DNA from: JANQMY01 sp965227095
GTDB taxonomy: Bacteria; Pseudomonadota; Alphaproteobacteria; JANQMY01
Length of the DNA stretch: 64,000 nt
Direction of reading: 5' to 3'
Assembly (NCBI GenBank): GCA_965227095.1
Contig: CBDDFL010000002.1
Span: forward strand, 1,364,001 to 1,428,000
Shown here: positions 36,261 through 44,006 of the stretch, one piece after another
Position numbering within the stretch: the first letter of the stretch is position 1
How the letters are laid out: each line of letters opens with the position of its first letter
Notes under the pieces: generated by a model
What the model was told of the DNA's origin: nothing
Seen by the model: only the letters and a program-made list of their open reading frames with translations
Databases searched by the model: none
Program-made: the position numbers and the translations under genes

Positions 36261-36955
36261 CACGCGTTAAGCGTTTCTACAAAGACGTGTCGGTCGGTGA
36301 TGCGGAGGGGGGCTTTTCCATCCTGTTGGATGGCCGCCCGGTGCGCACCCCCCATCGCAGCCATCTGGTCTTGGCAAACGAGCGCATCGCGGATGCGGTC
36401 GCTGAGGAATGGTTGGCACAGGAGGAGGAGATTGACCCTCTAAACATGCCGCTGACCCGTTTTGCCAATTCATCAATCGACCAAGTGGGCGCCGACCCCG
36501 GTAAGATCGTCGATCAAATCGTTCAGTATGCGGGGTCGGATCTCACCTGTTACCGGGCGGATGAACCAGAAGCTTTACAGGCGGCTCAAGCGGCGGTTTG
36601 GGACCCACTTCTCGATTGGTTCCAGGATCGAACCGGCGCCCGGTTGCTGCCGACGGCCGGTATCATGCCGTTGACCCAGTCTGATGAAGCGCTCCAGGCG
36701 GTTCGAGCTTTCGTCTCGGCGCTGTCTGTCCAGAAGTTAACAGGCCTTCATGTGGCCACCACCGCTAGCGGATCGCTGGTGATTGGGACAGCTGCTGGCC
36801 TAGGTCATGTGACCGTCGCGGACGCCTGGGCCGCCGCCACCGTGGATGAACGTTGGCAACGCGACCGGTGGGGAGAAGATGCCGAGGCTCTGGACCGGGA
36901 GAGGAAGCTTCGGGCCGATTTCGAAACGGCCGTCGCTTTTATTGGCCTCCACTGA
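36257..36955 (+). CDS. ATP12-family F1-ATPase assembly chaperone
   Basis: 232 residues. MTRVKRFYKDVSVGDAEGGFSILLDGRPVRTPHRSHLVLANERIADAVAEEW is the ATP12 signature and DPLNMPLTRFANSSID follows. In mitochondria ATP12 binds the F1 alpha subunit; the alphaproteobacterial proteins are homologous. The start overlaps the AsmA stop as ATGA. It is the last gene of the set, followed by a terminator 23 bp later. Confidence 0.93.
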   Translation: MTRVKRFYKDVSVGDAEGGFSILLDGRPVRTPHRSHLVLANERIADAVAEEWLAQEEEIDPLNMPLTRFANSSIDQVGADPGKIVDQIVQYAGSDLTCYRADEPEALQAAQAAVWDPLLDWFQDRTGARLLPTAGIMPLTQSDEALQAVRAFVSALSVQKLTGLHVATTASGSLVIGTAAGLGHVTVADAWAAATVDERWQRDRWGEDAEALDRERKLRADFETAVAFIGLH

Positions 36956-36978
36956 ACATTTGGTTGAAAATTGCAACA

Positions 36979-37002
36979 GAGCGCTGATGGCGCTCATTTT
37001 TT
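36979..37002 (+). terminator. Intrinsic terminator after the ATP12 gene
   Basis: GAGCGC (36979-36984) pairs with GCGCTC (36990-36995) across the loop TGATG, then A and six T residues. It ends the degP-to-ATP12 set. Confidence 0.85.
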
Positions 37003-37037
37003 GCCCGCAAATGCTCAGTTCTTCATTTGCACAAATG
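36999..37037 (+). promoter_or_regulatory. Candidate operator pair upstream of pccB
   Basis: Two TTTGC-containing dyads lie side by side: TTTGC-CC-GCAAA (core 37000-37011) and CATTTG-CA-CAAATG (37024-37037). PccR, the acyl-CoA-responsive regulator of propionyl-CoA carboxylase in Rhodobacter, is known to bind TTTGCAAA-type motifs, so a related regulator is possible. The first dyad overlaps the T-tract of the preceding terminator, which weakens the case. No regulator gene is adjacent. Confidence 0.35.
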
Positions 37038-37190
37038 TAACAGCAAAAATCGGAAAATCTGGTGTGCACGGCGGTATTTGAGCGTTGGCAACCCCAAAGG
37101 GGGGTGCTATGTCAACGTGGCTGACGGGGTCAGGCTGTTAACGCCAACCCCACTCTTCCTTACCCGAAACAATAATGATCAGAGGGGAGA

Positions 37191-38723
37191 ATGAAGGAGA
37201 TACTTCATCGTCTTGAACTTAAGCGCGCGGAAGCCCGCCTTGGGGGTGGTCAAAAGCGTATCGAACAACAACATGCGCGCGGCAAGCTGACGGCTCGTGA
37301 ACGTCTCGAGTTGCTGCTGGACGAAGGCTCCTTCGAGGAGTTCGACATGTTTGTCGAACACCGTGCCGTTGAATTTGGCATGCAAGAGAACAAAGTGCCT
37401 GGCGACGGTGTGGTGACCGGCTGGGGTACGATCAATGGGCGCCTCACCTATGTCTACAGCCAAGACTTTACGGTATTTGGCGGCTCGCTGTCCGAAACGC
37501 ACGCCAAAAAGATCTGCAAGATTTTAGATATGGCGATGAATGTGGGCGCGCCTGTCATCGGCCTGAACGATTCCGGCGGCGCACGTATTCAAGAAGGCGT
37601 CGACAGCCTTGGGGGGTATGCGGACGTTTTCTTAAAGAATGTGATGGCCTCTGGCGTGGTCCCACAGATCTCCGTGATCATGGGGCCGTGCGCGGGTGGC
37701 GCGGTCTATTCACCCGCCATGACGGATTTCATTTTTATGGTGCGCGATACGTCCTACATGTTCGTGACCGGACCGGACGTGGTGAAAACCGTCACACAGG
37801 AAGAGGTCACTCAAGAAGACCTCGGTGGGGCAACGCCTCACACTCAGAAATCCTCGGTGGCGGATGGGGCCTTCGACAACGATGTGGAAGCCATTGCGGG
37901 TATCCGCCGTTTGTTTGATTTCTTGCCGTTGTCGAACAAGGAACAGCCGCCCGTGCGTCCTGTGTTCGACGAGCCTGATCGGACGGAGATGTCGCTGGAC
38001 ACCTTAGTGCCGGCCAACCCGAACAAGCCTTACGACATGCTGGAGCTGATCACCAAAGTGGCGGATGAAGGCGACTTTTTCGAAATTCAGAAGGACTTCG
38101 CCAAAAACATCATCACCGGCTTTGCGCGGGTCGACGGCGCTACAGTGGGGATCGTTGCCAACCAGCCCATGGTCTTGGCGGGGTGCTTAGACACCAATTC
38201 CAGCCGCAAGGCCGCGCGCTTTGTGCGGTTTTGCGACTGCTTCAACATTCCGATTGTGACCTTCGTGGATGTGCCCGGGTTCCTGCCCGGCACCAGCCAA
38301 GAGCATGGCGGCATTATCAAACATGGCGCCAAGCTGCTGTTTGCCTATGCCGAAGCAACGGTTCCCAAGGTAACGGTCATTACACGGAAGGCCTTTGGCG
38401 GTGCCTACGATGTGATGTCGTCAAAGCATATTCGCGGTGATGTGAACTATGCTTGGCCATCCGCGCAGATCGCGGTGATGGGCGCGAAGGGGGCTGTGGA
38501 AATCATCTACCGGTCCGAAATCGGCGATGAAGACGCCATCGCCAAACGCACCCAAGAATATGAAGACCGCTTCTTGAGCCCCTTCGTGGCGGCCCAGCGC
38601 GGCTATATTGATGAGGTGATCATGCCTCATTCCACGCGCCGCCGCATTTCGCGGGCCCTGGCGATGCTGGCCAACAAAGATCAATCCAATCCGTGGAAGA
38701 AACACGACAACATCCCGCTTTAG
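37191..38723 (+). CDS. pccB: Propionyl-CoA carboxylase beta (carboxyltransferase) subunit
   Basis: 510 residues. Transfers the carboxyl group from carboxybiotin to propionyl-CoA. The RIEQQHARGKLTARERLELLLDEGSFEE start is typical. The acyl-CoA oxyanion motif is LNDSGGARIQEGVDSLGGYADVF, and the biotin-side GG motif is VPGFLPGTSQEHGGIIKHGAKLLFAYAEATVPKVTVI. Length and sequence match PccB rather than MccB. The RBS AGGGGAG lies just before the ATG. pccA follows after 31 bp; methylmalonyl-CoA mutase is not in the window. Confidence 0.96.
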   Translation: MKEILHRLELKRAEARLGGGQKRIEQQHARGKLTARERLELLLDEGSFEEFDMFVEHRAVEFGMQENKVPGDGVVTGWGTINGRLTYVYSQDFTVFGGSLSETHAKKICKILDMAMNVGAPVIGLNDSGGARIQEGVDSLGGYADVFLKNVMASGVVPQISVIMGPCAGGAVYSPAMTDFIFMVRDTSYMFVTGPDVVKTVTQEEVTQEDLGGATPHTQKSSVADGAFDNDVEAIAGIRRLFDFLPLSNKEQPPVRPVFDEPDRTEMSLDTLVPANPNKPYDMLELITKVADEGDFFEIQKDFAKNIITGFARVDGATVGIVANQPMVLAGCLDTNSSRKAARFVRFCDCFNIPIVTFVDVPGFLPGTSQEHGGIIKHGAKLLFAYAEATVPKVTVITRKAFGGAYDVMSSKHIRGDVNYAWPSAQIAVMGAKGAVEIIYRSEIGDEDAIAKRTQEYEDRFLSPFVAAQRGYIDEVIMPHSTRRRISRALAMLANKDQSNPWKKHDNIPL

Positions 38724-38754
38724 GTCGGGCCTTGCGAAAAATAAGAGTAAGCGC

Positions 38755-40788
38755 ATGTTCTCAAAAATACTGATTGCAAACCGTGGTGAAATTGCCTGCC
38801 GCGTCATCAAGACGGCACGGAAAATGGGCATTAAAACGGTAGCGGTTTATTCGGAAGCGGACGCTGATGCGTTGCATGTGGAAATGGCGGATGAGGCGGT
38901 TTTCATCGGCCCTCCGCCGGCAGCCGAATCCTATTTAGTCATCGACAAAATTCTCGATGCCATCAAGCAGACGGGCGCGGAAGCGGTGCATCCCGGCTAT
39001 GGCTTTTTGTCCGAGAACGCGGAATTCGCCAAAGCCTTGGCGCGGGAAAACATTGCCTTCATCGGACCCAATGTGGACGCGATCGCCGCCATGGGCGACA
39101 AGATCGAATCCAAAAAGATTGCGCAAAATGCGGGCGTGAACACCATCCCGGGTTTCCTGGGCGCTATTCCGGATGCGGACGAAGCGGTGCGCATTGCGAA
39201 GGATATTGGCTTCCCGGTGATGATCAAAGCCTCTGCTGGCGGCGGCGGGAAAGGCTTGCGCGTTGCCCACAATGAAGAAGAGGTCGCGCAAGGGTTTGAG
39301 TCCGCCATGAACGAAGCCCGTGCGAGTTTCGGCGATGACCGGACTTTTATCGAGAAGTTCGCCATTGAGCCGCGCCATATCGAAATCCAAGTTATGGCCG
39401 ACAAGCATGGCAATGCGATCTATCTGGCGGAGCGGGAATGTTCCATCCAACGACGCCACCAAAAGGTGATTGAGGAAGCGCCAAGCCCCTTTATCGACGC
39501 GGCCACACGCCAGGCCATGGGCGAGCAAGCAGTCGCGCTGGCGAAAGCGGTGGGGTACGAATCCGCGGGCACCGTTGAATTCATTGTCGATAAGGACCGC
39601 AATTTCTACTTCCTGGAAATGAACACCCGCTTGCAGGTGGAACATCCGGTGACGGAGCTTATTACCGGCTATGACCTGGTCGAGCAGATGATCCGCGTGG
39701 CTGCCGGCGAAAAGCTCACCATCACCCAAGACGATGTTCAGGTAAAAGGGTGGGCGATGGAATCCCGTATCTATGCGGAGGACCCCTTCCGGAATTTCCT
39801 ACCGTCGATCGGCCGTTTGGTACGCTATAGCCCACCGCCGGAATCAGACGAAAACGGGCGGCGCGTGCGCAATGACACGGGCGTGCAGGAAGGGGGCGAG
39901 ATCTCTCTTTACTATGACCCGATGATCGCCAAGCTTTGTGTGCACGCGGAAGACCGCGATGCCGCCATAGAACATATGGGCAATGCGCTGGACGAATTTT
40001 TCGTGGACGGCATTCAGCACAATATTCCCTTCCTCAATGCCGTGATGAGCCACCCGCGCTTCAAAAGCGGGGACTTCACCACGGGCTTTATCGCCGAAGA
40101 ATTTCCCGATGGCTTCGAAGGCGCGGAGCTGAGCGAAACCACCCGTGAGATTCTTGTGGCCGTGGCCGCGCGCGCCCATGCCACCATGGCGACCCGTGCG
40201 GCTCAGATCAGCGGACAATTGCATGATGGCTTTGGGGGAGAGGACGAACGGCAAAACTGGGTCGTCACCATCGACGGCAAAAACTACGAGATCAACATTG
40301 GTGCAGACGATATTGCCGATGAAGATTTGGAAGTGGATGTTTTGCCCCGATGGGAAGCGGACCGTGCGCGCCATCTGGTGGTGACCGGTGAATGGACGCC
40401 GGGGCAGCCGCTGTTCCGGGGCCAAGTGAATGAAAAAGATGTGGCCGTGCAAGTGAAGCCGATCGATGACGGCTTCTTGCTGAGCTATCGCGGAGCTTCC
40501 GTGCAAGCGTCGGTGCGCACGCCGCGGGCCGCGGAGCTTGCAGCCCTCATGCCTGAAAAAGTGCCGCCCGACACATCGAAATACCTTCTGTGTCCGATGC
40601 CGGGCTTGGTGGTGTCCATCGATGTAGAAGAAGGGCAAGAGGTCAAAGCGGGCGAAAAACTGGCCGTCGTCGAAGCCATGAAAATGGAAAACGTGTTACC
40701 CGCGGAACGTGATGGCAAAGTGGCCAAGATTAATGCGGGGCCGGGCGACAGTTTGGCGGTAGACGAAATCATTCTTGAGTTCGAATAG
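38755..40788 (+). CDS. pccA: Propionyl-CoA carboxylase alpha subunit (biotin carboxylase and biotin carrier)
   Basis: 677 residues. The biotin carboxylase domain occupies about residues 1-450, with the ATP-grasp glycine loop KASAGGGGKGLR and the catalytic EMNTRLQVEHPVTE. A linking BT domain is followed by the biotinyl domain at the C-terminus, with the biotinylated Lys643 in EAMKMEN. With PccB it forms the (alpha-beta)6 enzyme that makes methylmalonyl-CoA from propionyl-CoA. Confidence 0.96.
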   Translation: MFSKILIANRGEIACRVIKTARKMGIKTVAVYSEADADALHVEMADEAVFIGPPPAAESYLVIDKILDAIKQTGAEAVHPGYGFLSENAEFAKALARENIAFIGPNVDAIAAMGDKIESKKIAQNAGVNTIPGFLGAIPDADEAVRIAKDIGFPVMIKASAGGGGKGLRVAHNEEEVAQGFESAMNEARASFGDDRTFIEKFAIEPRHIEIQVMADKHGNAIYLAERECSIQRRHQKVIEEAPSPFIDAATRQAMGEQAVALAKAVGYESAGTVEFIVDKDRNFYFLEMNTRLQVEHPVTELITGYDLVEQMIRVAAGEKLTITQDDVQVKGWAMESRIYAEDPFRNFLPSIGRLVRYSPPPESDENGRRVRNDTGVQEGGEISLYYDPMIAKLCVHAEDRDAAIEHMGNALDEFFVDGIQHNIPFLNAVMSHPRFKSGDFTTGFIAEEFPDGFEGAELSETTREILVAVAARAHATMATRAAQISGQLHDGFGGEDERQNWVVTIDGKNYEINIGADDIADEDLEVDVLPRWEADRARHLVVTGEWTPGQPLFRGQVNEKDVAVQVKPIDDGFLLSYRGASVQASVRTPRAAELAALMPEKVPPDTSKYLLCPMPGLVVSIDVEEGQEVKAGEKLAVVEAMKMENVLPAERDGKVAKINAGPGDSLAVDEIILEFE

Positions 40789-40829
40789 GGCGGCGTCGTT
40801 TCCGTCTTATCCCGTGCCGGATGAACGAC

Positions 40830-40846
40830 ATTACCTGCGAGGTAAT
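40830..40846 (+). other. Short hairpin after pccA
   Basis: ATTACCT (40830-40836) and AGGTAAT (40840-40846) are perfect complements with a three-base GCG loop. No T-tract follows. It lies 42 bp after pccA and 24 bp before the larger inverted repeat, and may protect the pcc mRNA end. Confidence 0.55.
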
Positions 40847-40870
40847 TGCTGTCGCTCGCGCCATCTTCTA

Positions 40871-40908
40871 CCAGAATGGTGATTTGTTCAGACAAAAGAC
40901 CATTCTGG
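40871..40908 (+). promoter_or_regulatory. Perfect inverted repeat covering the ribosome binding site
   Basis: CCAGAATGGT (40871-40880) and ACCATTCTGG (40899-40908) are perfect 10-bp complements with an 18-base loop. The last GG of the downstream arm forms the first two bases of the Shine-Dalgarno GGAGGAG (40907-40913) of the next gene. In RNA this stem would partly mask translation initiation; in DNA it could be an operator. Confidence 0.65.
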
Positions 40909-40915
40909 AGGAGCC

Positions 40916-41245
40916 GTGTTTCCCTTCCGACTTTTATTGATGGTGATGCTGGCCGGTATTGTCATCTATACGGCCATCGTGGGCATGAACCACGGGTGGA
41001 ATTTGGTGCCGATCTTCTTCGGTGACATGGCCGCTATGAATTGGCCGGGTCAGTTCAATTTCGACTTTATGTGTTTTTTAATCTTGTCGGCCACCTGGGT
41101 CGCCTGGCGCAATCAATTCAGTCCAGCGGGCTTAGGCCTCAGCGTTCTGGCCCTGTTTGGCGGCATGTTGTTTCTCTCAATCTATCTGCTCTATCTAACG
41201 GGCACTGCAAACGACATTCACGACGTGTTTCGGGGTGAAGCGTAA
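40916..41245 (+). CDS. Small integral membrane protein, function unknown
   Basis: 109 residues from a GTG start at 40916 with GGAGGAG close upstream. Three hydrophobic segments are visible: about residues 4-22 (FRLLLMVMLAGIVIYTAIV), 50-64 (FMCFLILSATWVAW) and 74-96 (LGLSVLALFGGMLFLSIYLLYLTG). The middle loop has the NWPGQFNFDF stretch. I know no characterised homologue. An in-frame ATG lies at 40937, but it would cut into the first helix. The start is preceded by the inverted repeat that covers the RBS. Confidence 0.7.
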   Translation: MFPFRLLLMVMLAGIVIYTAIVGMNHGWNLVPIFFGDMAAMNWPGQFNFDFMCFLILSATWVAWRNQFSPAGLGLSVLALFGGMLFLSIYLLYLTGTANDIHDVFRGEA

Positions 41246-41333
41246 GCCCGATCGGTTTCGTTGCGGATAACTTGTTTCTCGGCGCGCTGTTTCCTTGGCT
41301 TCGCATTTAATAAGGCCGGTGACATCTGGCGCC

Positions 41334-41361
41334 TTGATACTGATAAATTTATCAGTATTAT
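41334..41361 (+). promoter_or_regulatory. Promoter and 22-bp palindromic operator of the TetR operon
   Basis: -35 TTGATA (41334-41339), 16-bp spacer and -10 TATTAT (41356-41361). A perfect 22-bp palindrome at 41337-41358, arms ATACTGATAAA and TTTATCAGTAT, fills the spacer and overlaps both elements. That is the usual geometry for a TetR-family repressor binding its own promoter. The TetR gene begins about 40 bp downstream. Confidence 0.82.
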
Positions 41362-41399
41362 TGGACCTCTAGTCAGGGAAAGTTCGGGGCCACCCATCA

Positions 41400-42053
41400 A
41401 TGGCGGTGACCAAATCAGCATCGGGGAAAGAACGCATATTGGATGCGGCGCTGGACATGTTCGCTGCGCGCGGCTTCGAGAATGTGGGCGTTACCGAAAT
41501 CGCGGAGGCTGCGGAGGTGTCGCAGCCCAGCATTCATTATCATTTCCGGAATAAGCGGGGCCTGTGGGAAGCCTCGATGCAAAGGCTGGCGGAACGATTG
41601 GATGCGACCACGGTCGTGCAAGACAATCTGTCAAAAGCTCTAGATCCGTTGTCCGCGCTCAAAGCGGCCTGTGTCATTCTTCTTCAAACGTCGCAACAAT
41701 CGCCAACGCTCGGCCGCATCATTATGGCCGAGGGGCAAGTGTCCAGCGACCGATTGGCCTGGCTCATGCGTGAGGTTTACGCGGACAGCTATTACAGATT
41801 TCAGGAACTCATCGATGCCTGCATAGAGGCGGGCGCGATAAAACCATACAAACCCCATCAGATCCTCATGCTGTTGCACGGAGCTGCCGTAACCTATTTC
41901 AACATGGCACCACTTGTGGACGCGGTATTTGGCGAAGATGTGCGCGCGCGAAAAAACGCTTCGGCCTTCCAGGAATTGTTCATGGACGTTCTGTTCGCCG
42001 GACTTGCGCCCGCACAATCGAATACACAAACAAACAAGAAAGGGAGACGCTAA
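41400..42053 (+). CDS. TetR-family transcriptional regulator
   Basis: 217 residues. N-terminal helix-turn-helix at about residues 8-55 (GKERILDAALDMFAARGFENVGVTEIAEAAEVSQPSIHYHFRNKRGLWEA), then a C-terminal ligand domain with the KAACVILLQTSQQSPTLGRIIMAEG segment. It most likely represses its own operon through the palindrome at 41337-41358. Its stop overlaps the start of the CMD gene by one base, so the three following reading frames are co-transcribed. The ligand is unknown; the enzymes behind it suggest an aromatic or otherwise oxidised small molecule. Confidence 0.93.
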   Translation: MAVTKSASGKERILDAALDMFAARGFENVGVTEIAEAAEVSQPSIHYHFRNKRGLWEASMQRLAERLDATTVVQDNLSKALDPLSALKAACVILLQTSQQSPTLGRIIMAEGQVSSDRLAWLMREVYADSYYRFQELIDACIEAGAIKPYKPHQILMLLHGAAVTYFNMAPLVDAVFGEDVRARKNASAFQELFMDVLFAGLAPAQSNTQTNKKGRR

Positions 42054-42750
42054 TGCCCCGACTAAAGGAAGCGGGCCGGGACGCCAACAATCCGTATGCG
42101 AATGCCATTTTCGATCTTTTGTTCGGCGATCGCGACCCGATCAAGGAGCCCGGCACGGCCACGGGTACACCGGGCAATTGGTGGACGGTCTTCAACATCG
42201 TACCGGATGCATTTCATCACACCACGGAAGGCTTTCGGTTTTATCGTGATGAAAACCGCAAGATTGATCCGAAGCTGCGGGAGCTTGGTCAAATACGGGC
42301 AGGGTTGAAAACCGCAAGATTGATCCGAAGCTGCGGGAGCTTGGTCAAATACGGGCAGGGTTCGCGGTGGGATCGCAGTTCGTATTTTCCCAGCACTGCA
42401 AGGCATCGCGCGATGTGGGGCTGACCGAAGATCAGATCCAAGCCATTCCCAGTTGGTCAACGGCGAATTGCTTTAGCGATGTGGAGCGTTGCGTCTTGGC
42501 CTATACGGACGCCTTGGTGTTGCAGCGGGGCAGGGTGCCGGAAGCCCTGTTCGATCAATTGAAGTCGCATTTGTCCGATGAAGAAATTTTGGAATTCACT
42601 TACATCACCTGCACTTACATGATGCACGCCATTATGAGCCGGGCATTGCGCTTGGAATATGATGACGTGGAAGAACGGGTCGTGGAAATCGCGGCTCCCG
42701 ACGGCGCTAGCGCCGATGTTATGTCCATGGTGGATCAAAAGGAGGAATAG
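42053..42750 (+). pseudogene. Carboxymuconolactone decarboxylase (CMD)-family gene, frameshifted by a 56-bp duplication
   Basis: The first 85 or so codons encode an N-terminal part ending ...DPKLRELGQIRAG, and the rest of the family (FAVGSQFVFSQHCKASRDVGLTEDQIQAI, then LAYTDALVL) continues in another frame. Bases 42251-42306 are repeated exactly at 42307-42362. Removing one copy restores a single frame of 213 residues from 42053 to 42750. The CMD/AhpD core with its SQHCKASRDVG segment is otherwise intact. As written, translation of the first frame runs into a stop at 42424. It could be a true pseudogene, a reversible slippage switch, or an assembly error. Confidence 0.85.
42251..42362 (+). 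repeat. Exact 56-bp tandem duplication
   Basis: Copy one is 42251-42306 and copy two 42307-42362, both beginning GAAAACCGCAAGATTG and ending CGGGCAGGGTT. The period of 56 is not a multiple of three, so it shifts the frame of the CMD gene. No mismatch is seen between copies, which points to a recent event. Confidence 0.95.
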
Positions 42751-42752
42751 AA

Positions 42753-43283
42753 ATGGGCTATCACCATTTGGCACTTGCCGCGAAAGATATGAAAGCGACC
42801 CATGCTTTCTACGAAGGAGTCATGGGGTTTGAACTTGTGAAAGTCGAAGTCCAACCCATTCCATCCGGCGGATGGGGGAAACATTTCTTCTACCGCATGG
42901 ATGGCGACGACTCGCGCTTTATTGCGTTTTGGGAACTGCATGATGTTCCGAACCAAGACAAACTCAGTTTTGATCTCAACGCCGCCGCGAATTTGCCCGA
43001 GGGGACAAATCACTTTTCGTTCGATGTAAGCACCAAAGAAGAACTGGATGCATGGCGCGATAAATGGAACGCCGCAGGGCTTGACGTGCTTGAGATCGAT
43101 CATAACTGGTGCCATTCGGTCTACACCCGCGACCCTAACGGCAATATGATTGAGTTTTGTCTGACGACCGGCAGTTTTACGGAAGCTGACCGAGATCGGG
43201 CATTGGCCGCATTGGACGAAACTGAGTTCAATCAATCCCCACCGCCGGGCGACATCAAAATGTGGCCGGTTAAAGCGGCTTAA
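42753..43283 (+). CDS. VOC-superfamily protein (glyoxalase/extradiol dioxygenase-like)
   Basis: 176 residues. Vicinal-oxygen-chelate fold with candidate metal ligands His in YHHLALAAKD, His in GTNHFSFDV and Glu in NGNMIEFCL. The RBS AAGGAGG lies 8 bases upstream, inside the end of the CMD gene, so this protein could be made even though the CMD frame is broken. The activity could be a dioxygenase, lyase or isomerase and cannot be chosen from sequence. Third gene of the TetR operon. Confidence 0.88.
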   Translation: MGYHHLALAAKDMKATHAFYEGVMGFELVKVEVQPIPSGGWGKHFFYRMDGDDSRFIAFWELHDVPNQDKLSFDLNAAANLPEGTNHFSFDVSTKEELDAWRDKWNAAGLDVLEIDHNWCHSVYTRDPNGNMIEFCLTTGSFTEADRDRALAALDETEFNQSPPPGDIKMWPVKAA

Positions 43284-43301
43284 GTACTGACGCCAATGGT
43301 C

Positions 43302-43330
43302 TTGGGTAAACGCGTGTACGGTTTACCCAA
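43302..43330. terminator. Hairpin between convergent genes
   Basis: TTGGGTAAAC (43302-43311) and GTTTACCCAA (43321-43330) are perfect 10-bp complements around a nine-base loop. They sit between the VOC gene stop and the lipB stop and include the lipB stop codon. No clear T-tract follows on either strand, so terminator function is plausible but unproven. Confidence 0.5.
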
Positions 43331-44006
43331 AAACATCCGCAAACTGACGTTTTAAGGCGGCGTCGACGTCCGCATAGGTGACGGGCAGCCCCAGATCCAC
43401 CAGGCTGGTGACACCATGCTGTTGAATACCGCAGGGCACGATGCCGGAAAAATGGTCGAGGTCGGGTTCCACATTCAAGCTCACCCCGTGAAACGTCACC
43501 CATTTGCGCACCCGCACACCGATGGCGGCTATTTTGTCCTCGCGACCGGGGCCTTTGTCCGGGCGTTGCACCCACACACCCACCCGGTCGGGGCGGGTTT
43601 CGCCCACCACATTAAATTCTGCAAGAGTTTGGATGAGCCACCGTTCCAGATTGGTAACAAAGGCGCGCAAGTCTTTGCCGCGTTTGTTGAGATCCAGCAT
43701 CACATAGCCCACCCGCTGGCCGGGACCGTGATAGGTAAATTGGCCGCCACGCCCGGTCTTGTAGACCGGAAAGCGGTCGGGGCTCAGCAAGTCTTCTTGC
43801 TTGGCGCTGGTGCCGGCCGTGTAGAGGGGCGGATGTTCCAAGAGCCAAACCATTTCCGGCGCCGCACCGGCGGCGATGGCACCGGCCCGCGCTTCCATAA
43901 ACGCTTCCGCGTCGCGATAGTCTATCTTGTCATCGCTGATACGCCACTCGACCGACGATGCGTCGGTGCTGGAGATCTCTTGGGGCAGGGAGACGGCGCT
44001 CGTCAT
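43323..44006 (-). CDS. lipB: Octanoyl-[ACP]:protein N-octanoyltransferase (lipoyl biosynthesis)
   Basis: 227 residues. Transfers octanoate from acyl carrier protein to lipoyl domains. The signature RGGQFTYHGPGQRVGYVMLDL lies at residues 86-106. The catalytic pair is Lys158 (KIAAIGVRVRKWVTFHG) and Cys192 (IVPCGIQQHGVTS). lipA is not in the window. The start codon overlaps the end of the NTF2-like gene by 4 bases (ATGA), so the two form one minus-strand unit. Confidence 0.96.
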   Translation of the reverse strand: MTSAVSLPQEISSTDASSVEWRISDDKIDYRDAEAFMEARAGAIAAGAAPEMVWLLEHPPLYTAGTSAKQEDLLSPDRFPVYKTGRGGQFTYHGPGQRVGYVMLDLNKRGKDLRAFVTNLERWLIQTLAEFNVVGETRPDRVGVWVQRPDKGPGREDKIAAIGVRVRKWVTFHGVSLNVEPDLDHFSGIVPCGIQQHGVTSLVDLGLPVTYADVDAALKRQFADVFG

